From Bin87 sp965217175 (lineage in GTDB: Bacteria; Chloroflexota; Dehalococcoidia; Lucifugimonadales; UBA3495): a DNA stretch of 64,000 nt. The stretch covers positions 2,046,001-2,110,000 of the forward strand of contig OZ244251.1 in assembly GCA_965217175.1 (NCBI GenBank). The letters run 5' to 3'. The notes beneath the pieces are model-generated. The model ran no database searches and was not told where the DNA came from. It was given only the letters and a program-made list of their open reading frames with translations. A program made the translations under genes and the position numbers. Each line of letters begins with the position of its first letter. The first letter of the stretch is position 1. Shown piece after piece: positions 7,959 to 17,121 of this stretch.

Positions 7959-10085
7959 TTACTGGTCAGCCAGAACCGCCAGCGCATCGGCAGCCACCAC
8001 ACCCTGGCCAGCCTGCAGGACCATCAATGGATTGATGTCCAGTTCGGTCAGCCGCCCTTCCAGGCTAACTGCCATCTGTGACACGCTGACCAATACGTCG
8101 GCCAGGGCGTCAATGTCGGCAGGCGGCGCTCCCCGGAACCCGCGCAGCAGCCCCACTCCCTTCACCTCGCCAATCATCTCCAGCGCATCCTCCCGGTTGA
8201 TGGGACACAGCCGCAGGGCTACGTCGTTGTATATCTCCACCATCACCCCGCCGGTGCCAAACAGCAGCACTGGTCCCAATTGGCTGTCGTAAGACACTCC
8301 CACGATAGTCTCCACGCCGCCCGTAATCATTTGCTGCACCAAGGCCCCGTCGATGGTGGCGTTGCGGTCGTACTCCAGCGCGTTGTTGGTAACCTCGCCG
8401 AATGCCTGCCGTACGTCATCGGGCGTGTGCAAACCCAGGCGAATCCCGCCCGCTTCTGTTTTGTGCATGATTTGCGCCGAGTCCACCTTCACTGCAACCG
8501 GATACCCGATGCGTTCGGCCGCGCTCACCGCCAAGGCGGCGTCCGACGCTCGTTCTTCCCTCGTAACCGGCACGCTGAAGGCCGCGATCAACCGCTTGCT
8601 GTCGGTTTCAGATATAGTTCCAGACCGGCCCGATATGCCTGCGACCGCGTTGATTTGTTCGGTGGTCATCGGCTCCACCGACGCGAACCCTCTACCCAGC
8701 CTCCGATCCCGCCAGTCATGGTAGTCATTCAGGTATCGAATCCCTGCTGCGAGTTTGTCCGGAACGTAAAAAACCGGGATACCGGCCCGTCGCAGCATGG
8801 GCAGCCCCGAATCGGCTCCCCTCGTTCCCGTCCACAGGAATGCGATGGGTTTGTTGCTGCCGTCCCGTTGCGCGATGACCTGCGCGGCCTGGGCGTCGGC
8901 GCCGGCGGACGCCACCACCAGCGTGCCCACCTGATCATCCTCGGCCATAAACGACATGATCTCCGGAAAGTCGTTGCTGTTGGCGAATCCCGTTACATCC
9001 GATGGGTTGGCGGCCCACCCAAACCCCTTGAGGATGCCGTTGATGCCGTCGCGTGCGTGGTCGGACAGCGGCGGGAGATCAAGACCCGCTTGTCCGCACA
9101 TGTCGGCGGTCAGGCTGCTGATTCCCCCGGAGTGCGACACCACGGCAACCCCCCGGTTTGGTGGCCTCTGGCATCGTGCCAGCATGTTGGACACCTGGAG
9201 CAGGTCGTCGTAATCCTGCACCCGAATCACACCGTACTGCTCAAATGCCGCATCGTACCGTGTGTCTACTCCGGTCAGGGCTGCCGTGTGTGACCCCGCG
9301 GCCCTGGAACCCAGGTCAGAGCGTCCTATCTTGATGAGGACGATGGGTTTTCCGCGCTCGGCGGCCAGCTTAGCCAGCTCGACGAATTTCCTGCCGTCTT
9401 TGAACCCTTCCACAAATCCGGCGATCACCTTCGTATCGTCGTCGTCCAGCAGGTAGCGGGCAAAATCACAAAAATCCAGATCAGCCTCGTTCCCGGTCGA
9501 CACGATGTAACTGAACCCAATCCCATCGTCCACCGCCCGCGTGAGAAACGGCCCAAACGCCGATGCGCCGCTCTGGCAGACCAGCCCCACCGGCCCGCTG
9601 AGCCCTTCGGCTCCACGCGACGAAGCGCTGGCCCAGATGTCGTCCTTCAAGTTGGCCAGTCCCAGGCAGTTCGGACCGCTCACCCGCATCTCCGATTCCC
9701 TGGCGAACCGACCCATCTCCAGCTGCAGTTCCCGTCGGTCTTCTTCGCCCCTTTCGGAAAACCCGGCCGAAATCACGATGGCCGACCTGGCGCCCTTGGC
9801 GTGGCTCTCCCGCAGCGTATCCAGCACCGCGTGATAGGGCACCACGATTCCCACCACGTCCGGCGCCTCGGGCAGATCTGTTACCGACGCATACGACTTC
9901 ACGCCCTGGATTTCCTCGTATCGCGGGTTCACCGGATACACGTTGACCCGGTCTGATGCCTGCATCGCTGCCGCCAGGAATCGCCCGCCGTATTGCATCC
10001 GCGGCGTCGCTCCCACCACCGCAATCGAACGCGGATTCAACATGCGGTCTATTGATGCCAGTTGTGCGTCAGTCCAGAAAGTCAT
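7959..10085 (-). CDS. ADP-forming acyl-CoA synthetase (acetate--CoA ligase family)
   Basis: A 708-residue fused alpha/beta NDP-forming acyl-CoA synthetase, which converts acyl-CoA + ADP + Pi to free acid + ATP or the reverse. The N-terminal CoA-binding Rossmann domain shows NPRSIAVVGATPRMQYGG and YPVNPRYEEIQGVKSY. The ligase domain has ISGPNCLGLANL-like (RVSGPNCLGLANL), VCQSGASAFGPF and GSHTAALTG with the phospho-His region. The C-terminal ATP-grasp part has YPVAVKVDSAQIMHKTEAGG and ends ELDINPLMV. ATG 10085 is preceded by GGGGAGG at 6 bases; a GTG seven codons upstream is less likely. Substrate is unknown. It sits downstream of a thiamine-diphosphate enzyme on the same strand and could conserve energy from its acyl-CoA product, which is inference. 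Confidence 0.9.
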   Translation of the reverse strand: MTFWTDAQLASIDRMLNPRSIAVVGATPRMQYGGRFLAAAMQASDRVNVYPVNPRYEEIQGVKSYASVTDLPEAPDVVGIVVPYHAVLDTLRESHAKGARSAIVISAGFSERGEEDRRELQLEMGRFARESEMRVSGPNCLGLANLKDDIWASASSRGAEGLSGPVGLVCQSGASAFGPFLTRAVDDGIGFSYIVSTGNEADLDFCDFARYLLDDDDTKVIAGFVEGFKDGRKFVELAKLAAERGKPIVLIKIGRSDLGSRAAGSHTAALTGVDTRYDAAFEQYGVIRVQDYDDLLQVSNMLARCQRPPNRGVAVVSHSGGISSLTADMCGQAGLDLPPLSDHARDGINGILKGFGWAANPSDVTGFANSNDFPEIMSFMAEDDQVGTLVVASAGADAQAAQVIAQRDGSNKPIAFLWTGTRGADSGLPMLRRAGIPVFYVPDKLAAGIRYLNDYHDWRDRRLGRGFASVEPMTTEQINAVAGISGRSGTISETDSKRLIAAFSVPVTREERASDAALAVSAAERIGYPVAVKVDSAQIMHKTEAGGIRLGLHTPDDVRQAFGEVTNNALEYDRNATIDGALVQQMITGGVETIVGVSYDSQLGPVLLFGTGGVMVEIYNDVALRLCPINREDALEMIGEVKGVGLLRGFRGAPPADIDALADVLVSVSQMAVSLEGRLTELDINPLMVLQAGQGVVAADALAVLADQ

Positions 10086-10112
10086 CGTAAGCCTCCCCAA
10101 TTGCACTCAAAT

Positions 10113-10144
10113 CTATAGCCGGCCCCGTAGGGACACGGCTATAG
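10113..10144. other. Inverted repeat in the 90-base spacer between two minus-strand genes
   Basis: Arms CTATAGCCG (10113-10121) and CGGCTATAG (10136-10144) are perfect complements around a 14-base loop. It lies after the stop of the thiamine-diphosphate enzyme gene and before the start of the acyl-CoA synthetase gene. Without a T-run it could be an mRNA-processing or attenuation structure, or a small dispersed repeat. Confidence 0.35.
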
Positions 10145-10175
10145 CGATTCTACCGGTGTTGGACAACCCCACGGT

Positions 10176-11894
10176 TTAGGTTTCGCCGGATGTCCGCAGG
10201 TCGGCCCGCCAGTCGTCCGGCGACGGCCCGCGGTCGATCAGGACGTCCACCACCGCCGGCAGTCCCGATGCCCGCGCCTCGCGCAGCGCATCCGGCAGAT
10301 CCCGAGAATCGGCAACCTGCACGCCGAAGCACCCAAAGCCACGGGCCACTGCAGCGTTGTCAGTTTCCGCAAACTCCGAGGCAATGTACCGTCCCGGCGC
10401 CTGGTGGTGTCTCACCATGCCCAACGCGCCATCGTTGAACACCACGCAAATGATCGGCAATCGGTACTGGAGCGCCGTCGACAGCGCGTTCACCGTCATC
10501 ATGTATCCACCGTCCCCGGTCACGCAAACCACCGGGCGGTCCGGATAGGCAATCTGCAGTCCCACTGCGGCCGGCAATCCCCAACCCATGCCAGCCGTGC
10601 CCCCCGGACAGAAAAACGTGTGCGCCTGCTGTGCCTGATAAAGGTGCGCCATCCACGTCCGGTTGTTGCCAGCGTCCAGGGAGTAAATCGTGTCTGCTGG
10701 CATGTTCTCCTGCAACAGCCTCACCACCCGTTGCGGCAGCGCCGGCGCAGAGTCGGTGTGCAATCCGGCTTCTTCATAAAAACCCTGGTCCCGCTTCCGG
10801 TTCGGCAACGCCCCCGCCCACTCGGTGCGATTGGCCGCCGTGGCGGCGGCAGCCTCACCCGACGCCTCCACCAGTTGGCCCAGGATGCTGCCGGCGTCTC
10901 CGATCAGGCCCAGCTCAATCGGGAAAGTCCAGCCGGCGTTGCGGTCGTCGATGTCAATCTGGATGATGCGCTGGCCCCGCGGATTGAACACGGTGGGCCG
11001 TTCCCGCACCGTGTCCTGCGGACTGAGTTTGGCTCCAACCACGATCACGGCATCGGCGTCCCCAACCGCGCGGTTGGCCGCTTCCTGGCCGTAAATGCCC
11101 ACCATGCCCACCGACAGCGGGTGAGTTTCAGCGATGGCGCTTTTCCCCTTGTAGCTGGTTGCCACGGGAGCATTCCAGCGCTCCGCCAGTTGCTGCAGCG
11201 CCCCGTGGGCCCGTGCCATGTGCACACCGTTTCCGGCTACTATCACCGGCCGTTTGGCCGCCGACAAAATCTCGATGGCCTTCTGGATGTCCTGCGGCGC
11301 CGCTTGCGGTTTCGAGGTGTTGAGGTAACCCGCGGTGTCGTGGATAAAGGGCGGAGTCTCCAGGTCCACTTCGCCGCCGATCGATGCCGTCCGCATCAGC
11401 AGACACGCCGGCCCGGGCCGCCCGCTGGTGGCGTGCTTGATGGCCAGCTGCGCTCCCAGCGCCGCCTCCTTGGGCGAGGTTGCCAGCGTGGTGTACTTGG
11501 TCATCGACCGGAAGATGTTGTGCAGGTCGATGCTCCCGTACTCGCCGGCCCCCGATTGGTTCGCCGGATGTTGCCCAACGCCGCCGTCAGACGTATCGGT
11601 CATCACCAGCATCGGGCTGCTGCTCAGCATGGCCTCCATGATCCCGAATGCCGCGTTGGATCCCATGAACAGACCCTGACCCATGATCACCGCCGGCTTG
11701 CCGGTGGCGCGCCCGTAGGCATCGGCCATGATGGCCGCCGTTTGCTCGTGGCGGACCAAAAACGTCTTGATAACCGCTTCTTTGCCCACCAATTGATCAA
11801 ATATCTGACCCGTACCACCGCCGGGAATACCGAATACGGCATCAATGCCAGCCTCTTCCAGAAACTGGACGATGAGCTCGTGAGCCTGAGGCAT
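10176..11894 (-). CDS. Thiamine-diphosphate enzyme, acetolactate synthase/benzoylformate decarboxylase-like
   Basis: A 572-residue three-domain ThDP enzyme. ATG 11894 has AGGAGA five bases upstream; an upstream GTG frame extension lacks support. The N-terminal Pyr domain carries the catalytic Glu in RHEQTAAIMADAYGRATG near residue 45; the central domain has RPVIVAGNGVHMARA; the PP domain has CPGGTAGMGWGLPAAVGLQ and the ThDP/Mg motif GDGGYMMTVNALSTA...FND. These show a 2-oxo acid decarboxylase or carboligase. There is no small regulatory subunit nearby, so it is probably not the biosynthetic IlvB. Neighbouring acyl-CoA synthetase suggests catabolism of an organic acid. Substrate not deducible. 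Confidence 0.88.
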   Translation of the reverse strand: MPQAHELIVQFLEEAGIDAVFGIPGGGTGQIFDQLVGKEAVIKTFLVRHEQTAAIMADAYGRATGKPAVIMGQGLFMGSNAAFGIMEAMLSSSPMLVMTDTSDGGVGQHPANQSGAGEYGSIDLHNIFRSMTKYTTLATSPKEAALGAQLAIKHATSGRPGPACLLMRTASIGGEVDLETPPFIHDTAGYLNTSKPQAAPQDIQKAIEILSAAKRPVIVAGNGVHMARAHGALQQLAERWNAPVATSYKGKSAIAETHPLSVGMVGIYGQEAANRAVGDADAVIVVGAKLSPQDTVRERPTVFNPRGQRIIQIDIDDRNAGWTFPIELGLIGDAGSILGQLVEASGEAAAATAANRTEWAGALPNRKRDQGFYEEAGLHTDSAPALPQRVVRLLQENMPADTIYSLDAGNNRTWMAHLYQAQQAHTFFCPGGTAGMGWGLPAAVGLQIAYPDRPVVCVTGDGGYMMTVNALSTALQYRLPIICVVFNDGALGMVRHHQAPGRYIASEFAETDNAAVARGFGCFGVQVADSRDLPDALREARASGLPAVVDVLIDRGPSPDDWRADLRTSGET

Positions 11895-12030
11895 GTTGAT
11901 CTCCTGAAAAAGCGTGATGCGTTGATAACATGACCGCCCCACGGTACTGGTTCAGAGCCTGCCAGACATAACCGCCGGGGATGCGGCGATGATACCTGCG
12001 CCCCGCCACCCGGTCAACAAACCCGCCATC

Positions 12031-12130
12031 CGCCCGCCCCCTTGATTGGAGAGGGCCAGAGCCTGCCCCGTACTTGATACGGGCGTGAGGGTGAACCCCC
12101 CGCTCGTCCTGAGCATGTCGAAGGATGCAG
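12031..12130 (-). repeat. Dispersed repeat (family A), flanking the methyltransferase gene
   Basis: Contains GAGAGGGCCAGAGCCTGCCC, CGTACTTGATACGGG, GTGAGGGTGAACCCCC and CTCGTCCTGAGCATGTCGAAGGA-type sequence (12103-12125). The reverse complement of the same string of motifs occurs in the tandem array at 26798-27065 and partly at 15190-15250, 35275-35345 and 51940-52020. It fills most of the 280-base gap between the two genes; I see no gene in it. Confidence 0.75.
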
Positions 12131-12174
12131 CCCACGGCCCCCAGCCGCGAACCCCCCAATGCTACAATCCCCCC

Positions 12175-15102
12175 ATGACCACTTTCCACCAAACTGAACC
12201 AAGCGCCAACAACGCCCTGGCAGACCTGCTAAAGCCCATGCTGCCCGGTTGCCAGGTCCGTTCCGAGCAGACCCAGACCATCATCGACCACCCTGGGCAA
12301 CACGGCGACATCCTGGTCACTTCCATCGGGCGTTCACCCGTATTCGTCGAAGCCGAATACGATCCCGCCCCGGAAGCAGAACTCGACGCCGGCAAACGTC
12401 TCGGCGTCGGAGTCCATGGTGAAGTACGCACCGTCGAGGCCGCAATCGCGCTGCGCTATCCCGCAGCAGTAGCAAATGCCTACGACCTTCATGAAACTCT
12501 GGCCGCCGCTGCATTGTCCTACGCCGTCCTACACGAAGATGGCAGCCGGTTCCCCCAATGCGGCTGGCTAACCGGCTCCGTGACCGACCTGGCCGACCTG
12601 ATCCGCCTGGTATCCGTCCCCCAAAAGGCCGTGGATAAGGCCGCCGATACGCTCCAGAAAGCCATCGATGATGCAACCAGCATATTGAACCAGATGCCCC
12701 AGTCCCGGCCCGACATCAGCCCGGCCATCGCAAAACGCCTGAGCATGTCCGACGTCCCTCAGATGCGTCGAATGGCCTGCGCCATCATCGCCAACGCCAT
12801 GCTCTTCCACGAACGCCTCGCCGGACGCCACGGGATCAAACCCCTGCAACAGGTCTGCGGCGCCGGCGTGGATAATCCGCAGCTCGAAATCCTGGAAGCC
12901 TGGGACAGCATCCTCCAGATCAACTACCTGGACGTTTTTGATATCGCCCGGGCCATCGTCTCCGAATTGCCCACCCAGGAAGGAGCCCAAATCCTCCGGC
13001 TCATCAGCTTCCACGTGTTGCAAATCGCCGCCGACGGCATCAACAACGACCACGACCTCACCGGCCGGGTCTTCCAGCGCCTCATCGCAGACCGCAAGTA
13101 CCTGGCCACCTTCTATACCCTCCCAGCCTCGGCCGCCCTCCTCGCCGGCCTCGCCGTCGCCAAAATGAAAACCCCCTCCACACCGGCGGGCGGGCCGATG
13201 TCGACGACCGCTCGTCCTGAGTCCGTCGAAGGACGCCCAGCCGTCGGGAGCGCGGGCGGGGTTGAGGGGGACTTCGATTGGTCCGACCTCGACGCCATCA
13301 GCAACCTCCGCATCGCTGATTTCGCCTGCGGCACGGGCGCCCTCCTGTCGGCGGTTACCGAACAGATCACCTCGCGCTTTGAACGGACTGGCGGCGACGT
13401 AACCAAACTGCACCCCATAATGATGGAACAAGTGCTTTACGGCTGCGACGTCATGCCCTCCGCCGTCCACATCACAGGCTCCACACTCGCCGGCCTGCAA
13501 CCCAGCGTGAGTTTCCAATCGTCCAACCTCACCACCATGCCCTACGGGCGCCAGGAAGACGGCAGCGTAGCCATCGGCTCGTTGGAATTGCTCGACCCAA
13601 AATCACCGTTCTCCGAACCCATGCCCGACGAATCCTTCGACTTGGTGATAATGAACCCGCCGTTCACCCGTGCCGGCTCGGACTGGGAGGGAGCCGAACG
13701 ATCCGAAGATGCCGTCAAGCAATTCCGCGGATTGGGCAACGATCTTGTGACTCAAAAGGCGATGAGCCAGAAAACGAAGCAGTTAGCGAAGGACACCTGC
13801 GCTCATGGCTTTGCTGGTATTGCTTCCACGTTCGTAGCTTTGGCGGATAAGAAGCTCAAACCCGGTGGTGTGCTGGCGTTGGTATTGCCGTTGTCGGCCG
13901 CCGTAGGTTTGTCCTGGCTAAAGTTTCGACAATTGATTATGGCTGATTATTCCGAGTTGCAAGTATTGAGCATCGCCGCCAACGGGAAGGATATGTCATT
14001 TTCCTCAGATACGGGCATGTCGGAATGTCTAATTGTTGCTCGTAAATCTAAACAGACGGCAACGTTGCCATCGGTCGTCCAATTCACATCGTTACGAGCT
14101 CGTCCTGGCTGGATTCTACAAGCTACTGAAACAGCGAAAAATGTCGTCTGGGGCCACAGCATCCGGCGCCTTGAGGCCGGTCCATTCGGCGGCACTCCAC
14201 TCCAGATAGGAGAAGAATTGGTAGGACAGACTTTGGGCGCATTTGGCACTGACGAAAACGAAACGTGGCCCGGTGTCCGCCTCTCGGACTATTCACTTGC
14301 CCAAACGGCCTATCAGTTGTCACGCTCCCGACTTTGGTTGCCGGGCCATTCAGAAGGTGTCGATCTGAAAATGGCGTCGCTAAACGATGTGGGCAAGCGC
14401 GGTTGGCACGACTTGAACCTCGTTGGATCCAAAGCTCCTTTCACGAAAAACCCGCCATCCGCAACAGCAACCTACCCGTCGCTGTGGAACCACGACGCCA
14501 AGAAAGAAACCAGGCTGATTTGTGAACCTGATTATCAACTTCGAGTGCGTCCGGGGATGGAAGCCAGGGCGGGTCTAGCTTGGGTTACCGCTAGCCGAGT
14601 CCACCTTAACCGTGAATATACGTTCGGCTCTCAGCCCCTCGCGGTTGCGTACACAATTCGGGAATCCTTGGGCGGACCTGCGTGGCCCAACGTACGTCTT
14701 GACGAAAACCGATTCGAACACGCCTTTGCGGTATGGGGAAACAGCACATTGGGTTTGGTTGCTTATTGGTGGCACTCGAGTCGCCAGCAATCAAGTAAAG
14801 CTAGAATGACTATAAGCTCGGTCGATTCTCTCCCCGTCCTCGACTTCCGCACGCTGTCCGACGACCAACTCGCCACCGCCAAGGACATCTTCGACGACTT
14901 TCGCGAACGTGACCTAATGCCCGCCTACTTGGCCGACGCCGACCCCAACCGTGCCCTCCTGGACCGGCGCGTCATCTGCGACCTTCTCGGCTTCGACGAA
15001 GCAACTTACCGCGCCGTTCGTCGCCTCGCCCAAAAGTGGTGCGCCGAACCCAGCGTCCACGGCGGCAAGGCCCGCCCCGCAAGCGCAACCTATGTCGAGT
15101 AG
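12175..15102 (+). CDS. N6-adenine DNA methyltransferase, type IIG-like
   Basis: A 976-residue protein starting at ATG 12175 (MTTFHQTEPSANNALADLL); the open frame extends upstream only through repeat DNA. The SAM-binding motif I FACGTG is at residues 383-388 and the catalytic motif IV NPPF at 494-497, preceded by SFDLVIM, which marks a gamma-class N6-adenine methylase. The N-terminal 100 residues contain GDILV (near 44) and VFVEAEYD, which resemble a PD-(D/E)XK nuclease strand pair but lack the Lys. The C-terminal part may hold target recognition. Size and order suggest a fused type IIG restriction-modification enzyme or an orphan relative. Residues about 342-363 contain an in-frame dispersed repeat. 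From about 13740 to 14810 the sequence is visibly poorer in GC than the rest, suggesting a mosaic gene. No separate restriction or specificity subunit is adjacent. Confidence 0.87.
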   Translation: MTTFHQTEPSANNALADLLKPMLPGCQVRSEQTQTIIDHPGQHGDILVTSIGRSPVFVEAEYDPAPEAELDAGKRLGVGVHGEVRTVEAAIALRYPAAVANAYDLHETLAAAALSYAVLHEDGSRFPQCGWLTGSVTDLADLIRLVSVPQKAVDKAADTLQKAIDDATSILNQMPQSRPDISPAIAKRLSMSDVPQMRRMACAIIANAMLFHERLAGRHGIKPLQQVCGAGVDNPQLEILEAWDSILQINYLDVFDIARAIVSELPTQEGAQILRLISFHVLQIAADGINNDHDLTGRVFQRLIADRKYLATFYTLPASAALLAGLAVAKMKTPSTPAGGPMSTTARPESVEGRPAVGSAGGVEGDFDWSDLDAISNLRIADFACGTGALLSAVTEQITSRFERTGGDVTKLHPIMMEQVLYGCDVMPSAVHITGSTLAGLQPSVSFQSSNLTTMPYGRQEDGSVAIGSLELLDPKSPFSEPMPDESFDLVIMNPPFTRAGSDWEGAERSEDAVKQFRGLGNDLVTQKAMSQKTKQLAKDTCAHGFAGIASTFVALADKKLKPGGVLALVLPLSAAVGLSWLKFRQLIMADYSELQVLSIAANGKDMSFSSDTGMSECLIVARKSKQTATLPSVVQFTSLRARPGWILQATETAKNVVWGHSIRRLEAGPFGGTPLQIGEELVGQTLGAFGTDENETWPGVRLSDYSLAQTAYQLSRSRLWLPGHSEGVDLKMASLNDVGKRGWHDLNLVGSKAPFTKNPPSATATYPSLWNHDAKKETRLICEPDYQLRVRPGMEARAGLAWVTASRVHLNREYTFGSQPLAVAYTIRESLGGPAWPNVRLDENRFEHAFAVWGNSTLGLVAYWWHSSRQQSSKARMTISSVDSLPVLDFRTLSDDQLATAKDIFDDFRERDLMPAYLADADPNRALLDRRVICDLLGFDEATYRAVRRLAQKWCAEPSVHGGKARPASATYVE
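13211..13233 (+). repeat. Copy of a dispersed repeat inside the methyltransferase coding sequence
   Basis: CTCGTCCTGAGTCCGTCGAA followed by GGA at 13211-13233 is almost identical to the intergenic repeat at 12103-12125 (only CATG versus GTCC differs). It is read in frame as ARPESVEGRP within a low-complexity linker rich in Gly, Ala, Pro and Ser before methylase motif I. Confidence 0.8.
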
Positions 15103-15107
15103 CATCG

Positions 15108-15250
15108 CCCGTCATTGCGAGGAGCGCGGCGACGTGGCAACCCCGTTGCAGGCCACCGCCCAAAATCCTGTCCATCCTGCCCATCCATGTCGGAATCGGC
15201 CCCCCACTCCCTCGATGGGAGAGGGCAGGGTGAGGGTGAAAAACCCGGCA
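15108..15250. repeat. Dispersed repeat (family B plus family A fragment) in a 290-base intergenic stretch
   Basis: Holds GTCATTGCGAGGAGCGCGGC...GTGGCAACC, AAAATCCTGTCCATCCTGCC and CTCGATGGGAGAGGGCAGGG motifs. Related strings recur at 35225-35465 and 51930-52165. With the repeat at 12031-12130 it brackets the methyltransferase gene. I see no gene or clear promoter in it. Confidence 0.7.
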
Positions 15251-15393
15251 CCCACGGTCGTGAGTGCCGCCCCCGGTTGACCCCGCAGCCCGCCTGCCCT
15301 ATCATCCGGGCCATCACGGAGCGGCGACCGGGTGGATGATCAGATGTGGTAGAGGGGCGCTGACCGCTCCGCCCTGATAGGAAAGGAGCCGTT

Positions 15394-17079
15394 ATGCGTG
15401 GAGCCGACGCCGTTATTCAGGCACTGGAAAAAGAGGGAATACGTTACATAACCGGGTTCTCCGGCGGGGGTTTGGCTCCGCTTTGGGAACCGTTGCGTAA
15501 TTCCTCGACCATCCGACCCTTCGCAGCTCGCAACGAACGCCTCGGCGTGGAAATTGCTGATGGCTACGCCAGGGCCACCGGTGAGGTTGGCGTTGCCATG
15601 ACCGGAACCGGCCCGGGCGCTACCAACTGCCTCACCGCCATCGCCGGTTGCTACGCCGACAACATCCCCGTCCTGCTTCTCATGGGCCAGCACCCCATGC
15701 GTAACCTCGGTCAGGAATGGCAGCAGGAAGTATCGGCCAGCATCTTCGATGGTCTCTGCAAATGGCGTGGCGCATTAACCCGGGTCGAGGATATCCCCCA
15801 GGTGATGCGACGTGCGTTCACCGCCCTGCGCTCGGGTTCCCCCGGGCCGGTGGTTCTGGAGATGCACCAGGACGTGCTGATGGCCCAGGCCGATGACGAT
15901 GTGTTGGCATATACCGCGGTGGGAACGCCGGGCAAAGCCGGCCCTTCGGACGCCGATGTCCAACGCGCCGCCGATCTTCTCGTGAACGCCCGGTTGCCCG
16001 TCCTCAACGCCGGTGGTGGAGCCATGGGCGCCGGCGCCGCCGACGAAGTCATGGAACTGGCCGAACTCCTGTCCATGCCGGTTGCAACCACCATCATGGG
16101 CAAGGGAATCTTCCCGGAAAACCATCCGCTTTCTCTCGGCGGCGGTGTTTATCCCCGTAGCCGTTATGCCTCCGGCGCCGCCCTGCAGATCAATCGCAAG
16201 GCCGATGTTGTGCTCGCAGTTGGCAACTCCTTCCGCCAGCCCAACGGCACCGATGGCCGTCCCATACCTGAGGGCGTCAGCATCATCCATGTCAACGCCG
16301 ATGCTGGCGATCTGAACAAAACCTACCAGGTGGATCTCCCCATCCTTGCCGACGCCAAGCTGGCTTTGCGTGCCATCATAGATGCGGTCAAGGCGCGGCT
16401 GGGACCATCTGGCGGCGGCATCAAATCAGAAATCACCGAGGAAATAAGGCTGTGCCACGAAAAGCACAATGCCGAGTGGATGCCCCGGTTCACCGACACC
16501 GAAACACCCACCAATGGCTACCGCGTGGTGTACGAACTGCAGCAGCTCACCGATCCCGAGCGCACCATCGCCCTTCACGACGCCGGTGGCAGCCGTGGCT
16601 ACATGGTTCCCTTCTGGACCACCACCAAACCGCGCAACTTCGTGGCCATGGGTGGGATGGCGGCGATGGGCTGGTCGGTGGGAGCCGCCATCGGCACCAA
16701 GCTGGCTCGCCCCGATCACCTGGTGGTGCACCTGCTGGGAGATGCCTCCTTCGGCATGACCGGTATGGAGGTTGAAACCGCGTCCAGGATGGGTCTGGGT
16801 GTTCTCACCGTCGTCATCAATAACGGCGGCATCGGCGGCGGCATGATGGGCATGGAAAATCCCGCCGGAACTCCTCCTGAGATGGCCGTCCTGGGTGGTA
16901 ATTTCAGCGTCGTCGGTGAGGGTCTGGGCGCCTGGACTGAACGGGTGGAGCACCCTGACGACATCAGGCCGGCGTTCCAGCGCGCTATCCGGGCCACCGA
17001 AGAAGGTCAGCCGGCTTTGGTAGAAGTCATGATCCGGCCGTTGCCCACTCCCGAACTGCCCGACGACTGGTCGTTGTAG
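15394..17079 (+). CDS. Thiamine-diphosphate-binding enzyme, acetolactate synthase large subunit-like
   Basis: A 561-residue ThDP enzyme. ATG 15394 has AAGGAG seven bases upstream. The catalytic Glu is in ARNERLGVEIADGYARATG near residue 45; the PP domain has MGGMAAMGWSVGAAIGTKLA and the cofactor motif GDASFGMTGMEVETASRM...INN. The central domain has LPVLNAGGGAMGAGA. It is only distantly like the ThDP enzyme at 10176-11894 (GDG versus GDA motif), so the two probably act on different 2-oxo acids. It lies 42 bases before an acetamidase/formamidase-family gene on the same strand, which suggests a shared catabolic operon. Substrate unknown. Confidence 0.88.
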   Translation: MRGADAVIQALEKEGIRYITGFSGGGLAPLWEPLRNSSTIRPFAARNERLGVEIADGYARATGEVGVAMTGTGPGATNCLTAIAGCYADNIPVLLLMGQHPMRNLGQEWQQEVSASIFDGLCKWRGALTRVEDIPQVMRRAFTALRSGSPGPVVLEMHQDVLMAQADDDVLAYTAVGTPGKAGPSDADVQRAADLLVNARLPVLNAGGGAMGAGAADEVMELAELLSMPVATTIMGKGIFPENHPLSLGGGVYPRSRYASGAALQINRKADVVLAVGNSFRQPNGTDGRPIPEGVSIIHVNADAGDLNKTYQVDLPILADAKLALRAIIDAVKARLGPSGGGIKSEITEEIRLCHEKHNAEWMPRFTDTETPTNGYRVVYELQQLTDPERTIALHDAGGSRGYMVPFWTTTKPRNFVAMGGMAAMGWSVGAAIGTKLARPDHLVVHLLGDASFGMTGMEVETASRMGLGVLTVVINNGGIGGGMMGMENPAGTPPEMAVLGGNFSVVGEGLGAWTERVEHPDDIRPAFQRAIRATEEGQPALVEVMIRPLPTPELPDDWSL

Positions 17080-17121
17080 CCGTTCGTTGCATCGGTCGCA
17101 ACTGACGCATGAGGTGAATCT

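Noticed and set aside
10404..11933. Long plus-strand open frame opposite the thiamine-diphosphate enzyme
   Set aside because: Antisense shadow of a conserved enzyme; the translation has no family features.
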